The notes: generated by a model not told the origin, from the sequence alone. A stretch of DNA of 64,000 nt from Elusimicrobiota bacterium (GCA_023249645.1 JAHFCF010000010.1:1-64000), one strand, 5' to 3'; shown: positions 52,792-61,241, counted from the stretch's first letter. Made by a program: numbers and translations.

Positions 52792-54540
52792 TCAGAGATA
52801 GGAGATCTTCACGTCGCGCCACCGTCTGAGGATCTCTTGGAACTTCACGGCCGTGGCGATGAGTTCCTCTTGGCGGCCCGTGGGGTTTTCGTCCATCCGG
52901 AGCACCCGGATGTATCCGCGCATGAGCAGATAGGCCTGTTGAGCGACTTCGTAGATCTTCTCGTCTCTCTCGATCTGGTCTTTTCTCAGCTGTTCGATCT
53001 GATACTCGCTGGGAGGAGGCATATGGGGATTGGGTTCTGAGATGAGGTTGGGGTTGAAGCTCGGGTCGGCCAGGTCATTGGTGGCGGCGCGCAGCTTGTC
53101 CGCCTCTTGCCGCAGACCGGAGATGCCGTAGCCTTCTTTCTTGATGAAATCGGAGGCGGAGCGCGCGATGGCGGCCACCGCCTCTCTTTTGCCGTCGATG
53201 TTGAGATCGATGGGGTCCGGATCCCGGTCATAAGGCTGGATCTCCCGCGGCAGCTTCGCCCGCGCGTTCGCGCGAGAGCTCGCGGGAGCCCGGTCCCAGG
53301 CGTGCCGCCAATCCTCCAGCTGCTGCAGGTCGGCCGGGGTAAGCTGGTTGCCGACGGCATGGGCGAAAAGATCCTTGGCTCGGTCCACGGCGGCTTGGAG
53401 CGCGGAGGGTGTCGATGTTTCTTTGAAGATCGCGGCGAGTTTGTTCACTTCGGGATGGAGAGTGGGCCGCAGGGGCGCCTGGGCGGCCGCGGCAGGGGAT
53501 TCATCCTTCCCGGACTTCAGCCGGGCCAAGGCTTCTTCGACCTGCTGGGAGGCGTTCTCGACGCGCTGGGCTTGGTCCGGATCGAACTTGGTCCTGAGCA
53601 GGGAGTAGGCCGTCAGGAGGACCTGCATGTCGGCTTCGATCGTCGTGAAGAATTTTTGACGATCCAGGAGCTCGTTTGCCGCTAACGACAGGCGGAGGTG
53701 TTCCTGGAGTTTCATGGCGGCATCAGCCAGATCCCGTCTTTTTTTGTTCTCCTCCTCCCGGATGGCGAGGCCGCGGTCTTGGCTCAAGAAGAGCTCCGCA
53801 TTGTTGAGGATTTCAGTGTGGGCGAAGATGACGACGCTCTTGCCCTCCGCGTCCTTGGTCATGATGGCTTCCCGCACCAGCCTCAGGACGGCTCCGGCCG
53901 CGGCTTGGTGGGTCTGCATCCGCGTGTCCGCGGGCTGGGCTTTCGCCAAGCTCGAGGGATTGGGGAGATCGGGCAAGAGAAGAGAGGGCAGCCGGTCTTT
54001 TTCGTTGCGGATCCGGCGCAGATCCACGGCGAGGAACTGGGCGTCGAGCTCCCTTCGGCGGGCCCCCAGATCCTCCATGAGCGCCCGGAGTGTTTTTTCA
54101 TGGGAGGGGGAGAGGGAGATCCTTCGGCGGAGCAGGAGATCCTCGGCCAGGGTGTAATCATCTCGGTCGTTGACGATGTTGTTGAAGCGCAGTTTGGGGT
54201 CCTGCTTCTTATACCAGGCGTCGTGCTTCTGGATCTCTCGGAAGTCTTGCCTGGCCTTGAGGAATTCCTCGCGCAAGGCTGTGGCCAGGGAGTCCGGGGT
54301 CAGTTCCGGTCCGATGCGGGCATCCAGCGAGGAGAGCAGGTCCTTTTGCCGGTCCGCGGGGAGGTCCTGCAATCGGCTGGCAGCGTTGCGGGCCAGCGCG
54401 CCGGAGATCCCCGTATTGATGGTCGGCAACAGCCGGATGACGGGTTCGACGCGCACCACGGGCGCGGCAGCGCGGGAGACTGCGGCGACGGCCAGAACAA
54501 GGGCGATGACCAAGGAGTGGATGCGGATCCTCTTGTTCAT
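52792..54540 (-). CDS. Exported coiled-coil protein, tandem paralogue 1 (582 aa)
   Basis: Signal peptide at 1-25 (cleavage after RAAA region), then helical throughout. The first about 190 residues are nearly the same as in the adjacent upstream paralogue (shared DARIGPELTPDSL, ALREEFLKARQDFREIQ, LSPSHEKTLRALMEDLGA). The C-terminal YLLMRGYIRVLRMDE and ILRRWRDVKI are also shared. The middle diverges. No enzyme motif is visible. It has its own regulon promoter (G), so the duplication copied the promoter too. Likely structural or scaffold function in the periplasm; this is inferred from export and coiled-coil content. Confidence 0.75.
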   Translation of the reverse strand: MNKRIRIHSLVIALVLAVAAVSRAAAPVVRVEPVIRLLPTINTGISGALARNAASRLQDLPADRQKDLLSSLDARIGPELTPDSLATALREEFLKARQDFREIQKHDAWYKKQDPKLRFNNIVNDRDDYTLAEDLLLRRRISLSPSHEKTLRALMEDLGARRRELDAQFLAVDLRRIRNEKDRLPSLLLPDLPNPSSLAKAQPADTRMQTHQAAAGAVLRLVREAIMTKDAEGKSVVIFAHTEILNNAELFLSQDRGLAIREEENKKRRDLADAAMKLQEHLRLSLAANELLDRQKFFTTIEADMQVLLTAYSLLRTKFDPDQAQRVENASQQVEEALARLKSGKDESPAAAAQAPLRPTLHPEVNKLAAIFKETSTPSALQAAVDRAKDLFAHAVGNQLTPADLQQLEDWRHAWDRAPASSRANARAKLPREIQPYDRDPDPIDLNIDGKREAVAAIARSASDFIKKEGYGISGLRQEADKLRAATNDLADPSFNPNLISEPNPHMPPPSEYQIEQLRKDQIERDEKIYEVAQQAYLLMRGYIRVLRMDENPTGRQEELIATAVKFQEILRRWRDVKISYL

Positions 54541-54566
54541 GATATATAGACCTTAATACTGGCGAT

Positions 54567-54633
54567 ATTTTAGCCGGAATGCCGATTTTGGGGGAGGGTC
54601 TTTGGACCTAGGAGGAAACCGGCAATGGGCCTA
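54567..54633 (-). promoter_or_regulatory. Exported-protein regulon promoter G
   Basis: On the minus strand: TAGGCCC (54633-54627), 16 nt, TAGGTCC (54610-54604), AAAGACCC (54603-54596), 23 nt, -10 TAAAAT (54572-54567). A further GGGACCA lies 24-25 nt upstream. Nearly the same as promoter H over its whole length. Confidence 0.8.
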
Positions 54634-54662
54634 GGCGGTCCTAGTGCTTTTGGTCCCGGCTT

Positions 54663-56423
54663 TCAGAAATAGGGGATCTTGACGTCGCGCCAGCGCCTGA
54701 GCATGGATTGGAACTTCACGGCCGTGGCGATGAGCTCGTCTCGGCGATCCGCGAGCTTTTTGTCCTTGGAGACCATCTGGATGTAGTCGCGCAGGAGCGC
54801 ATGGGCCTGTTGAGCGAGGTTATAGATCGCCCCATCTCTCTCCATGATGTCATTTCTTAGCCGCTCGATGGCGTCCTCGGAGGGGGGGGGCTCCCCGGCG
54901 TAGGGCTCTCGGATGAGATGGAACTGTCTGCCCAATATGTCGGCATCCTGGATGAGATTGTCGGCTGCGGCCGAGATCTCGCGTTTTCCGGGTTCGTGGC
55001 TCTGCGGGCCGGAGATGCCGTTGCCCCCTTTGGTGATGAACTCGCCGGAATGGCGCGCGAGGGCGGACATCCTGTTCTTTTTCTCGTCTATATTGGGGAA
55101 TCCCGGGTCTTGGTCGTAGTCCCGGACTGTCAGCGGCAGCTTGGCCGTCGCGGGTTGGCGCGAGCTGGCGGAGGGCCGGCCCCAGACGCGCAAGAAAGAG
55201 ATCAGGCGGCGGCGGTCGGCATGGGAGAGTTTGTTGCGCTTGTAATGGAGCAGAAGATCCTTGGTCTGGGCCAAGGCGGCCTGGATCGCGGCTCGATCGG
55301 CTGTTGCTTTGAAGATCGCGGCAAGCTTGTTCACTTCAGGATGGAGCGACGGCCGGGCAGGCGCCCGGACGACCGGGACGCTGGGGCGTTCGTCGCCTTT
55401 AGACTTGAGCCGGGCCGCGGCCTCTTGGGCCTGTTGGAGGGCGCTCTGCACGCGTTGGGCTTTTTCAGCGTGGAAATCAGTCCTGATCTGAGAATAGGAC
55501 TTCAGGATGGCTTTGATCTTTTTATCGACCGCGGTGAAAAAGAGGGGGCGATCCAACGATTCATTTTGGGCCAACGAGAGCACGATATGTTTCTGGAGGT
55601 CCATGGCTGCGGCGGCCAGATCCTTCCTCTTTTGGGATTCGGTCTCTAGGATGAAGACATTCTGGTCGCTGAATCTCTCGGGCTCGGTCAGGATCTCATC
55701 GCCGGCGATGGCCATGATGGTCTTGCCATCCCTGTCCTTGGTCATGATGGCTTCCCGCACGAGCCTCAGGACGGCTCCGGCCGCGGCTTGGCGGGCCTGC
55801 ATCCGCGTGTCCGCGGGCTTGGCTTTCGCCGCGTTCGTGTTTTGGGTGGAGCTGGGCAAGAGCTGCGAGGGTAACCGATCTTGCTGGTCGCGCATCAGGC
55901 GCCAGCTGACTTCCAGCAATTGAGAATCAAGCTCTCTTCGGCGGGCCCCCAGATCCTCCATGAGAGCTCGGAGTGTTTTTTCATGGGAGGGGGAGAGCGA
56001 TAGCCTGCGATTCTGCAGCAGATCGGAAGCCATGGCGTAATCATCCCGGTCGTTGACGATGTTGCTGGTGCGTACCTTGGGGTCCTGCTTCTTATACCAG
56101 GCGTCATGCTCCTGGATCTCTCGGAAGTCTTGCCTAGCCTTGAGGAATTCCTCCCGCAAGGCCTTGCTCAGGGAGTCCGGGGTCAGTTCCGGTCCGATGC
56201 GGGCATCCAGCGAAGAGAGCAGGTCCTGCTGCAGAGCCGCGGGAAGGTTCTGCAATCGGCTGGAAGCGTTGCGGGCCAGCGCGCCGGAGATCCCCGCAGG
56301 GATGGTCGCCAGCAGCTGGAGGATGGGCTCGACGCGCACCACGGGCGCGGCAGCGCGGGAGGCTGCGGCGACGGCCAGAACAAGGGTGATGACCAAGGAG
56401 GGGATACGGATTCTCTGGCTCAT
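54663..56423 (-). CDS. Exported coiled-coil protein, tandem paralogue 2 (586 aa)
   Basis: Closest relative is the neighbouring 582-aa protein, with the same signal peptide type (VITLVLAVAAASRAAA), N-terminal domain and C-terminal helix. The middle third (about 250-480) differs most. Start ATG 56423 has AAGGA upstream after promoter H. Two such proteins with separate but matching promoters suggest dosage or functional diversification. No catalytic residues or known fold identified. Confidence 0.75.
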   Translation of the reverse strand: MSQRIRIPSLVITLVLAVAAASRAAAPVVRVEPILQLLATIPAGISGALARNASSRLQNLPAALQQDLLSSLDARIGPELTPDSLSKALREEFLKARQDFREIQEHDAWYKKQDPKVRTSNIVNDRDDYAMASDLLQNRRLSLSPSHEKTLRALMEDLGARRRELDSQLLEVSWRLMRDQQDRLPSQLLPSSTQNTNAAKAKPADTRMQARQAAAGAVLRLVREAIMTKDRDGKTIMAIAGDEILTEPERFSDQNVFILETESQKRKDLAAAAMDLQKHIVLSLAQNESLDRPLFFTAVDKKIKAILKSYSQIRTDFHAEKAQRVQSALQQAQEAAARLKSKGDERPSVPVVRAPARPSLHPEVNKLAAIFKATADRAAIQAALAQTKDLLLHYKRNKLSHADRRRLISFLRVWGRPSASSRQPATAKLPLTVRDYDQDPGFPNIDEKKNRMSALARHSGEFITKGGNGISGPQSHEPGKREISAAADNLIQDADILGRQFHLIREPYAGEPPPSEDAIERLRNDIMERDGAIYNLAQQAHALLRDYIQMVSKDKKLADRRDELIATAVKFQSMLRRWRDVKIPYF

Positions 56424-56451
56424 GGCATCTTCCTTAATACTGATTGGCGGT

Positions 56452-56518
56452 ATTTTAGTAAGAATGCCTGTTTTTCGTACGGGTCTTTGGACCTATAAGG
56501 AAACCGACAATGGACCTA
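56452..56518 (-). promoter_or_regulatory. Exported-protein regulon promoter H
   Basis: On the minus strand: TAGGTCC (56518-56512), 16 nt, TAGGTCC (56495-56489), AAAGACCC (56488-56481), 23 nt, -10 TAAAAT (56457-56452). The inverted repeat GGTC-CAAA-GACC is centred about 42 nt before the predicted transcription start, a class-II activator position. Confidence 0.8.
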
Positions 56519-56525
56519 GGCCGTC

Positions 56526-57221
56526 TTAGTACTTTTGGTCCCTTGGGGCAGCCCAAGACTGGGCTTTTTCGAGTTTGTCAGGAGTGCCGATGTCCGTGCA
56601 GAAGTATTCATCCGTCCTGAATGCCTGGATGGCTTGGCCCACACCGGCCAGGCGCAGATAAGTCTGGGTGATGGAAAAAGCCCCGGATTCGGACATCAGG
56701 GGGAATATCCTGGGTGAGACGACATGGATGCCGTTGAAAGCCAAGCTCTGGGCTTTTGTCCTCTCCGAGCTGAGCAGACGGTCGTTCTTATCGAAGAAAA
56801 GGCGCCTGGGACTCGGCCTTTGAGAGACCGCCAGCGTGGCCAGCGCGCCGTTCTCCTCATGGAAACGATACATCCTCTCCAGGTCGATGGAACTCAGGAC
56901 ATCGGCATTGTGCACGAAGAAGGGCCTGCCGTCATCAAAGAACCAAGAGGCATGCTTCAAGCCTCCGCCGGTCTCCAAGAGATCGTCTTCATGCGAGAGG
57001 GTGATGGGGACGCCAAAACCGGCCTGGCTCAGGAAAGACTCGACTTGGTCGGAGAGATGGTGGGTGTTGACGATGAGCTGGTCCACCCCGGCGCGCATGA
57101 GCCGCCGGATGACGATCTCCAGGATGGGGATGCCGCGGATGGGAACCAGGGCCTTGGGCAGTTCATCTGTCAGAGGCCTGAGGCGTCGGCCCAGCCCCGC
57201 GGCCAGGACCATGGCCTTCAT
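56526..57221 (-). CDS. murU: MurU-like nucleotidyltransferase
   Basis: The N-terminus MVLAAGLGRRLRPLTDELPKAL is the sugar-1-phosphate nucleotidyltransferase signature. VHNADVLSSIDL provides the metal-binding Asp. At 231 aa it has the compact size of MurU (MurNAc-1-phosphate uridylyltransferase) rather than longer GlmU or RmlA enzymes. It overlaps the AmgK-like kinase gene by 4 nt, the usual partner in the MurNAc salvage route that makes UDP-MurNAc without the de novo steps. Mannose-1-phosphate guanylyltransferase is the main alternative. Confidence 0.75.
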   Translation of the reverse strand: MKAMVLAAGLGRRLRPLTDELPKALVPIRGIPILEIVIRRLMRAGVDQLIVNTHHLSDQVESFLSQAGFGVPITLSHEDDLLETGGGLKHASWFFDDGRPFFVHNADVLSSIDLERMYRFHEENGALATLAVSQRPSPRRLFFDKNDRLLSSERTKAQSLAFNGIHVVSPRIFPLMSESGAFSITQTYLRLAGVGQAIQAFRTDEYFCTDIGTPDKLEKAQSWAAPRDQKY

Positions 57222-58666
57222 GGGGAGGCGGGGACGGGTTCTTGGGGCCGGGCGCTGTGGCTGAGTTCGACTATCACGCCGTGTTTCTCGCGCAGCAGCG
57301 CGCAGAGCCTTTCGGCGCAGTAGACCGAGCGGTGCTGGCCGCCCGTGCAGCCGAAGGCGACCAGGAGGTCCGTGAAGTTGCGCGTTCGGTAGTTCTCCAC
57401 GGACTGCTCGACGAGACTGAAGGCGTTCTGCAGGAAGCGCTCCACCTCGGGCTCGCGCGACAGGAAGGCGACGACCTCGGGATCGCGGCCGTCGAGCGCG
57501 GCATACTTTGCAAACTTCCCCGGATTGGGAAGGGCGCGGCAGTCGAAGACGAAGCCCCCGCCGTGGCCCTGCTCATCCTGGGGCACGCCGTTGCGAAAAG
57601 AGAAGCTCTGCACGCGCACGGTCAGGCCGAGCCGCGCCTGTCCGTATTGGCGCAGTTTGGATGAGCCCACCAGGCTCTTGAAGACCCCGAGGAGCGTCGG
57701 GACCTTTATCGGGAGCTCCGTGGTCCTAAGCATGTGCTCGATGTTGCGCACCGCGTAGGGGATGCTCTGCAGGAAATGCGGTTTTCTTTCGTAGAAGCCG
57801 CGCAGGCCGTAGGCCCCCAGCGCCTGCATGATGCGGATATAGACGAAGCCGGGATAGTATTTCAGGAATCTCTTGCGGTCGATGGGGAGCAGGCGCGAAG
57901 CCTCCTGGATGTAGAGCTCCAGGAGTTCTTCTCTCAGGTCGAAGGGCACGTCGGCCTTGGCGTCGAAGAGCAGCGAGGCGATGTCGTACTGCAAAGCGCC
58001 CTTGCGGCCGCCCTGATAGTCGATGAACCAGGGCGAGCCCTCGCGCACCATGATGTTGCGCGACTGGAAGTCGCGCAGGAGGAGATGAGGGCTGTCGGCT
58101 TCCAGCAGGAAATCGGCGAAGCGCCGGAAGTCCTCTTCGAGCGCAGTCTCATGGAACGGGATCTGGGCCAGCTGGAGGAAATAGTATTTGAAATGATTGA
58201 GGTCCCAGAGCATGGACTGCTTGTCAAAGGCCGGGCGCGGGTAGCAGAGCTTGTAGTCCAGGGTCCGGGCGGCCTCGATCTGGAAGCGCGGCAGGAGGCG
58301 CACCGCTTTTTTGTAGATGCCGGTCACTTCCGGGGGAAAGCCTTGAGGGGTTCGCAGGGTGTTGAGGTGTTGGAAGAGGTTCGTGTCGCCCAGGTCTTCC
58401 TCGAGATAGATCCCCCGGGAGGCGTCCTCGCCGTAGATCTCGGGCACGGGCAGGCCGCAGCGCCTGAAATGCCGCGAGAAGCCCAGGAAGGCCTCGTTCT
58501 CGAGCTTGTCCGCATTGGCCGCGCCCACGGCGGTGCGGCGGGCGCTTTTCAGGCGCCAGAGCCTGCGGCCGGAGCCGTCGCCCTTCATGGGCTCGGCGCT
58601 TTCAGCCGGTTCGCTGAAGGTCTTTGAGAAGAGCTCCTTGAGGGCTTCCTCCATGGCGAAGCACAT
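57218..58666 (-). CDS. AmgK-like sugar kinase fused to RapZ C-terminal domain
   Basis: Residues about 1-345 are an aminoglycoside-phosphotransferase-fold kinase: YLEEDLGDTNLF, catalytic loop LLRDFQSRNIMV and metal-binding IDYQGGRKGALQYDIASLL, as in AmgK (anomeric MurNAc/GlcNAc kinase). Residues about 355-482 match the RapZ C-terminal domain: FSFRNGVPQDE, FVFDCRALPNPGKF and GCTGGQHRSVYCAERL. In enterobacteria RapZ senses glucosamine-6-phosphate and binds small RNA; its C-domain alone binds the sugar phosphate. The fusion links kinase activity to amino-sugar sensing. It precedes the murU-like gene with a 4-nt overlap. ATG 58666 or 58654 could be the start. Confidence 0.85.
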   Translation of the reverse strand: MCFAMEEALKELFSKTFSEPAESAEPMKGDGSGRRLWRLKSARRTAVGAANADKLENEAFLGFSRHFRRCGLPVPEIYGEDASRGIYLEEDLGDTNLFQHLNTLRTPQGFPPEVTGIYKKAVRLLPRFQIEAARTLDYKLCYPRPAFDKQSMLWDLNHFKYYFLQLAQIPFHETALEEDFRRFADFLLEADSPHLLLRDFQSRNIMVREGSPWFIDYQGGRKGALQYDIASLLFDAKADVPFDLREELLELYIQEASRLLPIDRKRFLKYYPGFVYIRIMQALGAYGLRGFYERKPHFLQSIPYAVRNIEHMLRTTELPIKVPTLLGVFKSLVGSSKLRQYGQARLGLTVRVQSFSFRNGVPQDEQGHGGGFVFDCRALPNPGKFAKYAALDGRDPEVVAFLSREPEVERFLQNAFSLVEQSVENYRTRNFTDLLVAFGCTGGQHRSVYCAERLCALLREKHGVIVELSHSARPQEPVPASP

Positions 58667-58690
58667 GGTATCATATTGGACGGAAACCCG

Positions 58691-59077
58691 ATGGCCGACC
58701 GAAAGAGGATCGTGATCCTGGACGACGACGACATCTTCGTCGCTCTTTTGACCGCGGTCCTGGCGCCCTCATACGACTTCGTGGTCGGCCGCAACGGGCG
58801 GGAGGGTTTGGATCTGTGCCGCTCGGGCCGCGTGGACCTAGTGGTCACGGACATCGGCATGCCGGAGCTCGACGGCATCCAGATGCTGGAGGAATTCCAG
58901 AAAGATAAGTCTCTGGCCGCCATCCCGGTCCTGGTGACCACGGCTTCCCATTTCTCGCGGCGCAGCAAAAGCGACGTGGAGCGCTTCGCGCAGGTGCGCG
59001 CCGTCCTGTGCAAGCCGTTCAACGTCGATGCCATCGCCGAGGCGATCGCGAAGATCCTGAAAGAACCTCCGCGATGA
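58691..59077 (+). CDS. Single-domain response regulator (buk operon)
   Basis: Receiver domain of 128 aa with acidic residues D11-D14, phosphoacceptor D54 in VVTDIGMPELDG, and Lys in LCKPF. No output domain. I choose ATG 58691 (MADRKRI) over the earlier TTG. The stop overlaps the butyrate kinase start (ATGA), so it is translated with buk and ptb. A response regulator in this position is unusual and suggests regulation of energy metabolism through protein contacts. Confidence 0.88.
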   Translation: MADRKRIVILDDDDIFVALLTAVLAPSYDFVVGRNGREGLDLCRSGRVDLVVTDIGMPELDGIQMLEEFQKDKSLAAIPVLVTTASHFSRRSKSDVERFAQVRAVLCKPFNVDAIAEAIAKILKEPPR

Positions 59078-60192
59078 GCGACGGGATCCTCGTCGTCAAT
59101 CCGGGCTCGACCTCGGATGAGATCGCGTTCTTCCAGGGCGAGAAGCAGATTTTCCACTCCGTGGTCCGCTACGCCTCCGGGGACCTGAAGGCTTTTGAGA
59201 AGAAGAAGGTCACGGCCCAGCTGCAGTTCCGCCAGGAGCTGGTGGTCAAGACCCTTTCGGAGCGCGCCGTCGCCCTTTGCGAGATCCGGGCGGTCATCGG
59301 CCGCGGGGGTCTGGTGCGGCCCCTGGCCAGCGGTACCTATGTCGTCAACGAAAAAATGCTCCAGGACCTGCGCCAAGGCGTGATGGGCGATCATCCCTCC
59401 AATCTGGGCGGCCTCATCGCCTACGAGATCGCCCATCCCCTGGGAGTGCCGGCCTTCATCGCGGACCCGGTGGTGGTCGATGAGATGGAGCCCTTGGCGC
59501 GCTATTCGGGGATGCCTGAGAATCCCCGCCTCTCCATCTTCCATGCCCTCAACCAGAAGAGGGTCGCCCGTTTGGCCGCGGCGAAGCTGGGCAAGGCTTA
59601 TGAGGACTGCCGCTTCATCGTCATGCACGGCGGCGGCGGGATCTCCGTGGGCGCGCACCAGGGCGGCCGCGTGGTGGACGTCAACAACGCCTTGGACGGA
59701 GACGGTCCCTTCACTCCGCAGCGGTCCGGAGGCGTGCCCTCCGGGGCCTTGGCCCGCATGTGCTTCTCCGGCTCCTACACTCTCGACGACATCAAGCTCA
59801 AGCTCAAGGGCCATGGGGGTCTGGCGGCCTACACCGGGACCTCGGACATCGTGGCCATCAAAAAATACATCGCCGGCGAGGAACTCCCGGAGGGCTCGGG
59901 CCTCGATGGCCGGCTGGTCACGCGCCAGGCCGCGCGGGAGTGCCTGGAGGCCATGGCCTATCAGATCGCCAAGGAGATCGGCGCTCTGGCCACGGTCCTG
60001 CAGGGGAAGGTGGACGCCATCATCCTCAGCGGCGGCATCGCGTATGATGAGGACATCATCGTCCCCGCGATCAAGTCCCGGGTCGGGTGGATGGCGCCGG
60101 TCATGACGTTTGCCGGAGGCGACGAGATGCGGGCCCTGCGCGAGGCGGCGGCGCGGGCGCTGAAGGAGCCGGCTTCGGCGAAGGACTATTGA
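59074..60192 (+). CDS. buk: Butyrate kinase
   Basis: Acetokinase-family enzyme that makes ATP and butyrate from butyryl phosphate. Landmarks: LVVNPGSTSDEIAFF (about 6-20), GRGGLVRPL, HGGGGISVGAHQGGRVVDVNNALDGDGPF and SGGIAYDEDI near the end. 372 aa is typical; the translated extension before ATG 59074 overlaps the response regulator and is not used. ptb follows after 16 nt. Branched-chain acyl phosphates are an alternative substrate. Confidence 0.95.
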   Translation: MSDGILVVNPGSTSDEIAFFQGEKQIFHSVVRYASGDLKAFEKKKVTAQLQFRQELVVKTLSERAVALCEIRAVIGRGGLVRPLASGTYVVNEKMLQDLRQGVMGDHPSNLGGLIAYEIAHPLGVPAFIADPVVVDEMEPLARYSGMPENPRLSIFHALNQKRVARLAAAKLGKAYEDCRFIVMHGGGGISVGAHQGGRVVDVNNALDGDGPFTPQRSGGVPSGALARMCFSGSYTLDDIKLKLKGHGGLAAYTGTSDIVAIKKYIAGEELPEGSGLDGRLVTRQAARECLEAMAYQIAKEIGALATVLQGKVDAIILSGGIAYDEDIIVPAIKSRVGWMAPVMTFAGGDEMRALREAAARALKEPASAKDY

Positions 60193-60208
60193 CGCCCAGG
60201 AGGTGGAG

Positions 60209-61129
60209 ATGCTTTTTAAAAATTTCGACGAGCTTTTGAAGATCGTGAAGGGAAAGTCCAGCCGCCTCGTGGTGCCGGGAGCCCACAATCCCGAGGCCAT
60301 GGAGGCGATCAAGATCGCGGATGACGCCGGCCTGGTCTCCGGCGGTATTTTGATCGGCGAGACGGCCGCCATCAGGACCATGGCCGCCGGCGCGGGCCTG
60401 GACCTCAAGAAATTCGAGCTGGTCGAGTCCGCGGACAAGGCCGAGATGTGCAAGCTGGCCGTTTCCTTCATCAAGCAGGGCAAGGGGGATTTTCTGGTCA
60501 AGGGGCTGGTCGACAGCAGCCTGTATCTCAAGGCCATCCTGGACAAGGAAGCCAAGCTGGTCGAGCCCGGCGCCACGCTCTCCCATTTCGTGCTTTTCGA
60601 GACCGCCCACTACCACAAGCTCCTGGCGGTCACGGACGCGGCCATCCTCATCTCGCCGGACTTGGAGCAGAAGCGGCGCATCATCCAGAATTCCGTGAAC
60701 ATCATGCGCGGCCTGGGCGTGGAGACTCCCAAGGTCGCGGTGGTCTGCCCGGTGGAGAAGGTCAATCCCAAGCTGCCATCGACCGTCGACGCGGCCGAGC
60801 TCTCGCGCATGAGTCAGGACGGCCGCATCACGAATGCCGTGGTCGAGGGGCCCTACGACATCTACATCTCGCTTTCGCGCAAGCTGGCTGATGAAAAAGG
60901 CGTGAGCGGCGGGCTTGTGCCCGGCGAGGCGGACATCCTGGTCTTCCCGGATCTCGACGCCGCCAATCCGGTCTACAAAGCCATCACCTTCTTTGCCGCG
61001 GGAATGAAGTCAGCGGCTCTCGTGGCCGGGGCGAGCGTGCCGGTGATCCTGCCATCGCGCACGGACCCGCCCTTGACCAAGGCGCTTTCCATCGCCTTGG
61101 CCTCATTTTTGAAAAAGATGGCGACCTGA
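60209..61129 (+). CDS. ptb: Phosphate butyryltransferase
   Basis: Converts butyryl-CoA and phosphate to butyryl phosphate, feeding Buk for substrate-level ATP. The PTA/PTB fold is evident: RLVVPGAHNPEAMEAIKIADDAGLV near the start, VKGLVDSSLYLKA in the middle, and IVFPDLDAANPVYKA-like VFPDLDAANPVYK, with the C-terminal GASVPVILPSRTDPP. ATG 60209 has AGGAGG (60198-60203) 5 nt upstream. The last codons (Met-Ala-Thr-stop) lie inside the terminal repeat of palindromic element 3, so the element set the C-terminus. Confidence 0.95.
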   Translation: MLFKNFDELLKIVKGKSSRLVVPGAHNPEAMEAIKIADDAGLVSGGILIGETAAIRTMAAGAGLDLKKFELVESADKAEMCKLAVSFIKQGKGDFLVKGLVDSSLYLKAILDKEAKLVEPGATLSHFVLFETAHYHKLLAVTDAAILISPDLEQKRRIIQNSVNIMRGLGVETPKVAVVCPVEKVNPKLPSTVDAAELSRMSQDGRITNAVVEGPYDIYISLSRKLADEKGVSGGLVPGEADILVFPDLDAANPVYKAITFFAAGMKSAALVAGASVPVILPSRTDPPLTKALSIALASFLKKMAT

Positions 61130-61241
61130 CTGTTTGAAAATGCTTATTTTATAATACTTTTTTTAATTTTACTTTCCCCGGGGAAAGTAAAACAAAAAAA
61201 TGTCAATGATTTACAGAGAAATTTCATCTCAAGGTCGCCGC
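61118..61241. repeat. Palindrome-centred AT-rich element, copy 3 (between ptb and the TPR gene)
   Basis: Centre ACTTTCCCCGGGGAAAGT (61171-61188), 26 bp perfect with TTTT/AAAA. Terminal inverted repeats GGCGACCT (61120-61127) and AGGTCGCC (61232-61239) are exactly equidistant from the centre. The left arm, reverse-complemented, matches the right arms of copies 1 and 2, so this copy is inverted. Both ends lie inside coding sequence. Confidence 0.8.
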
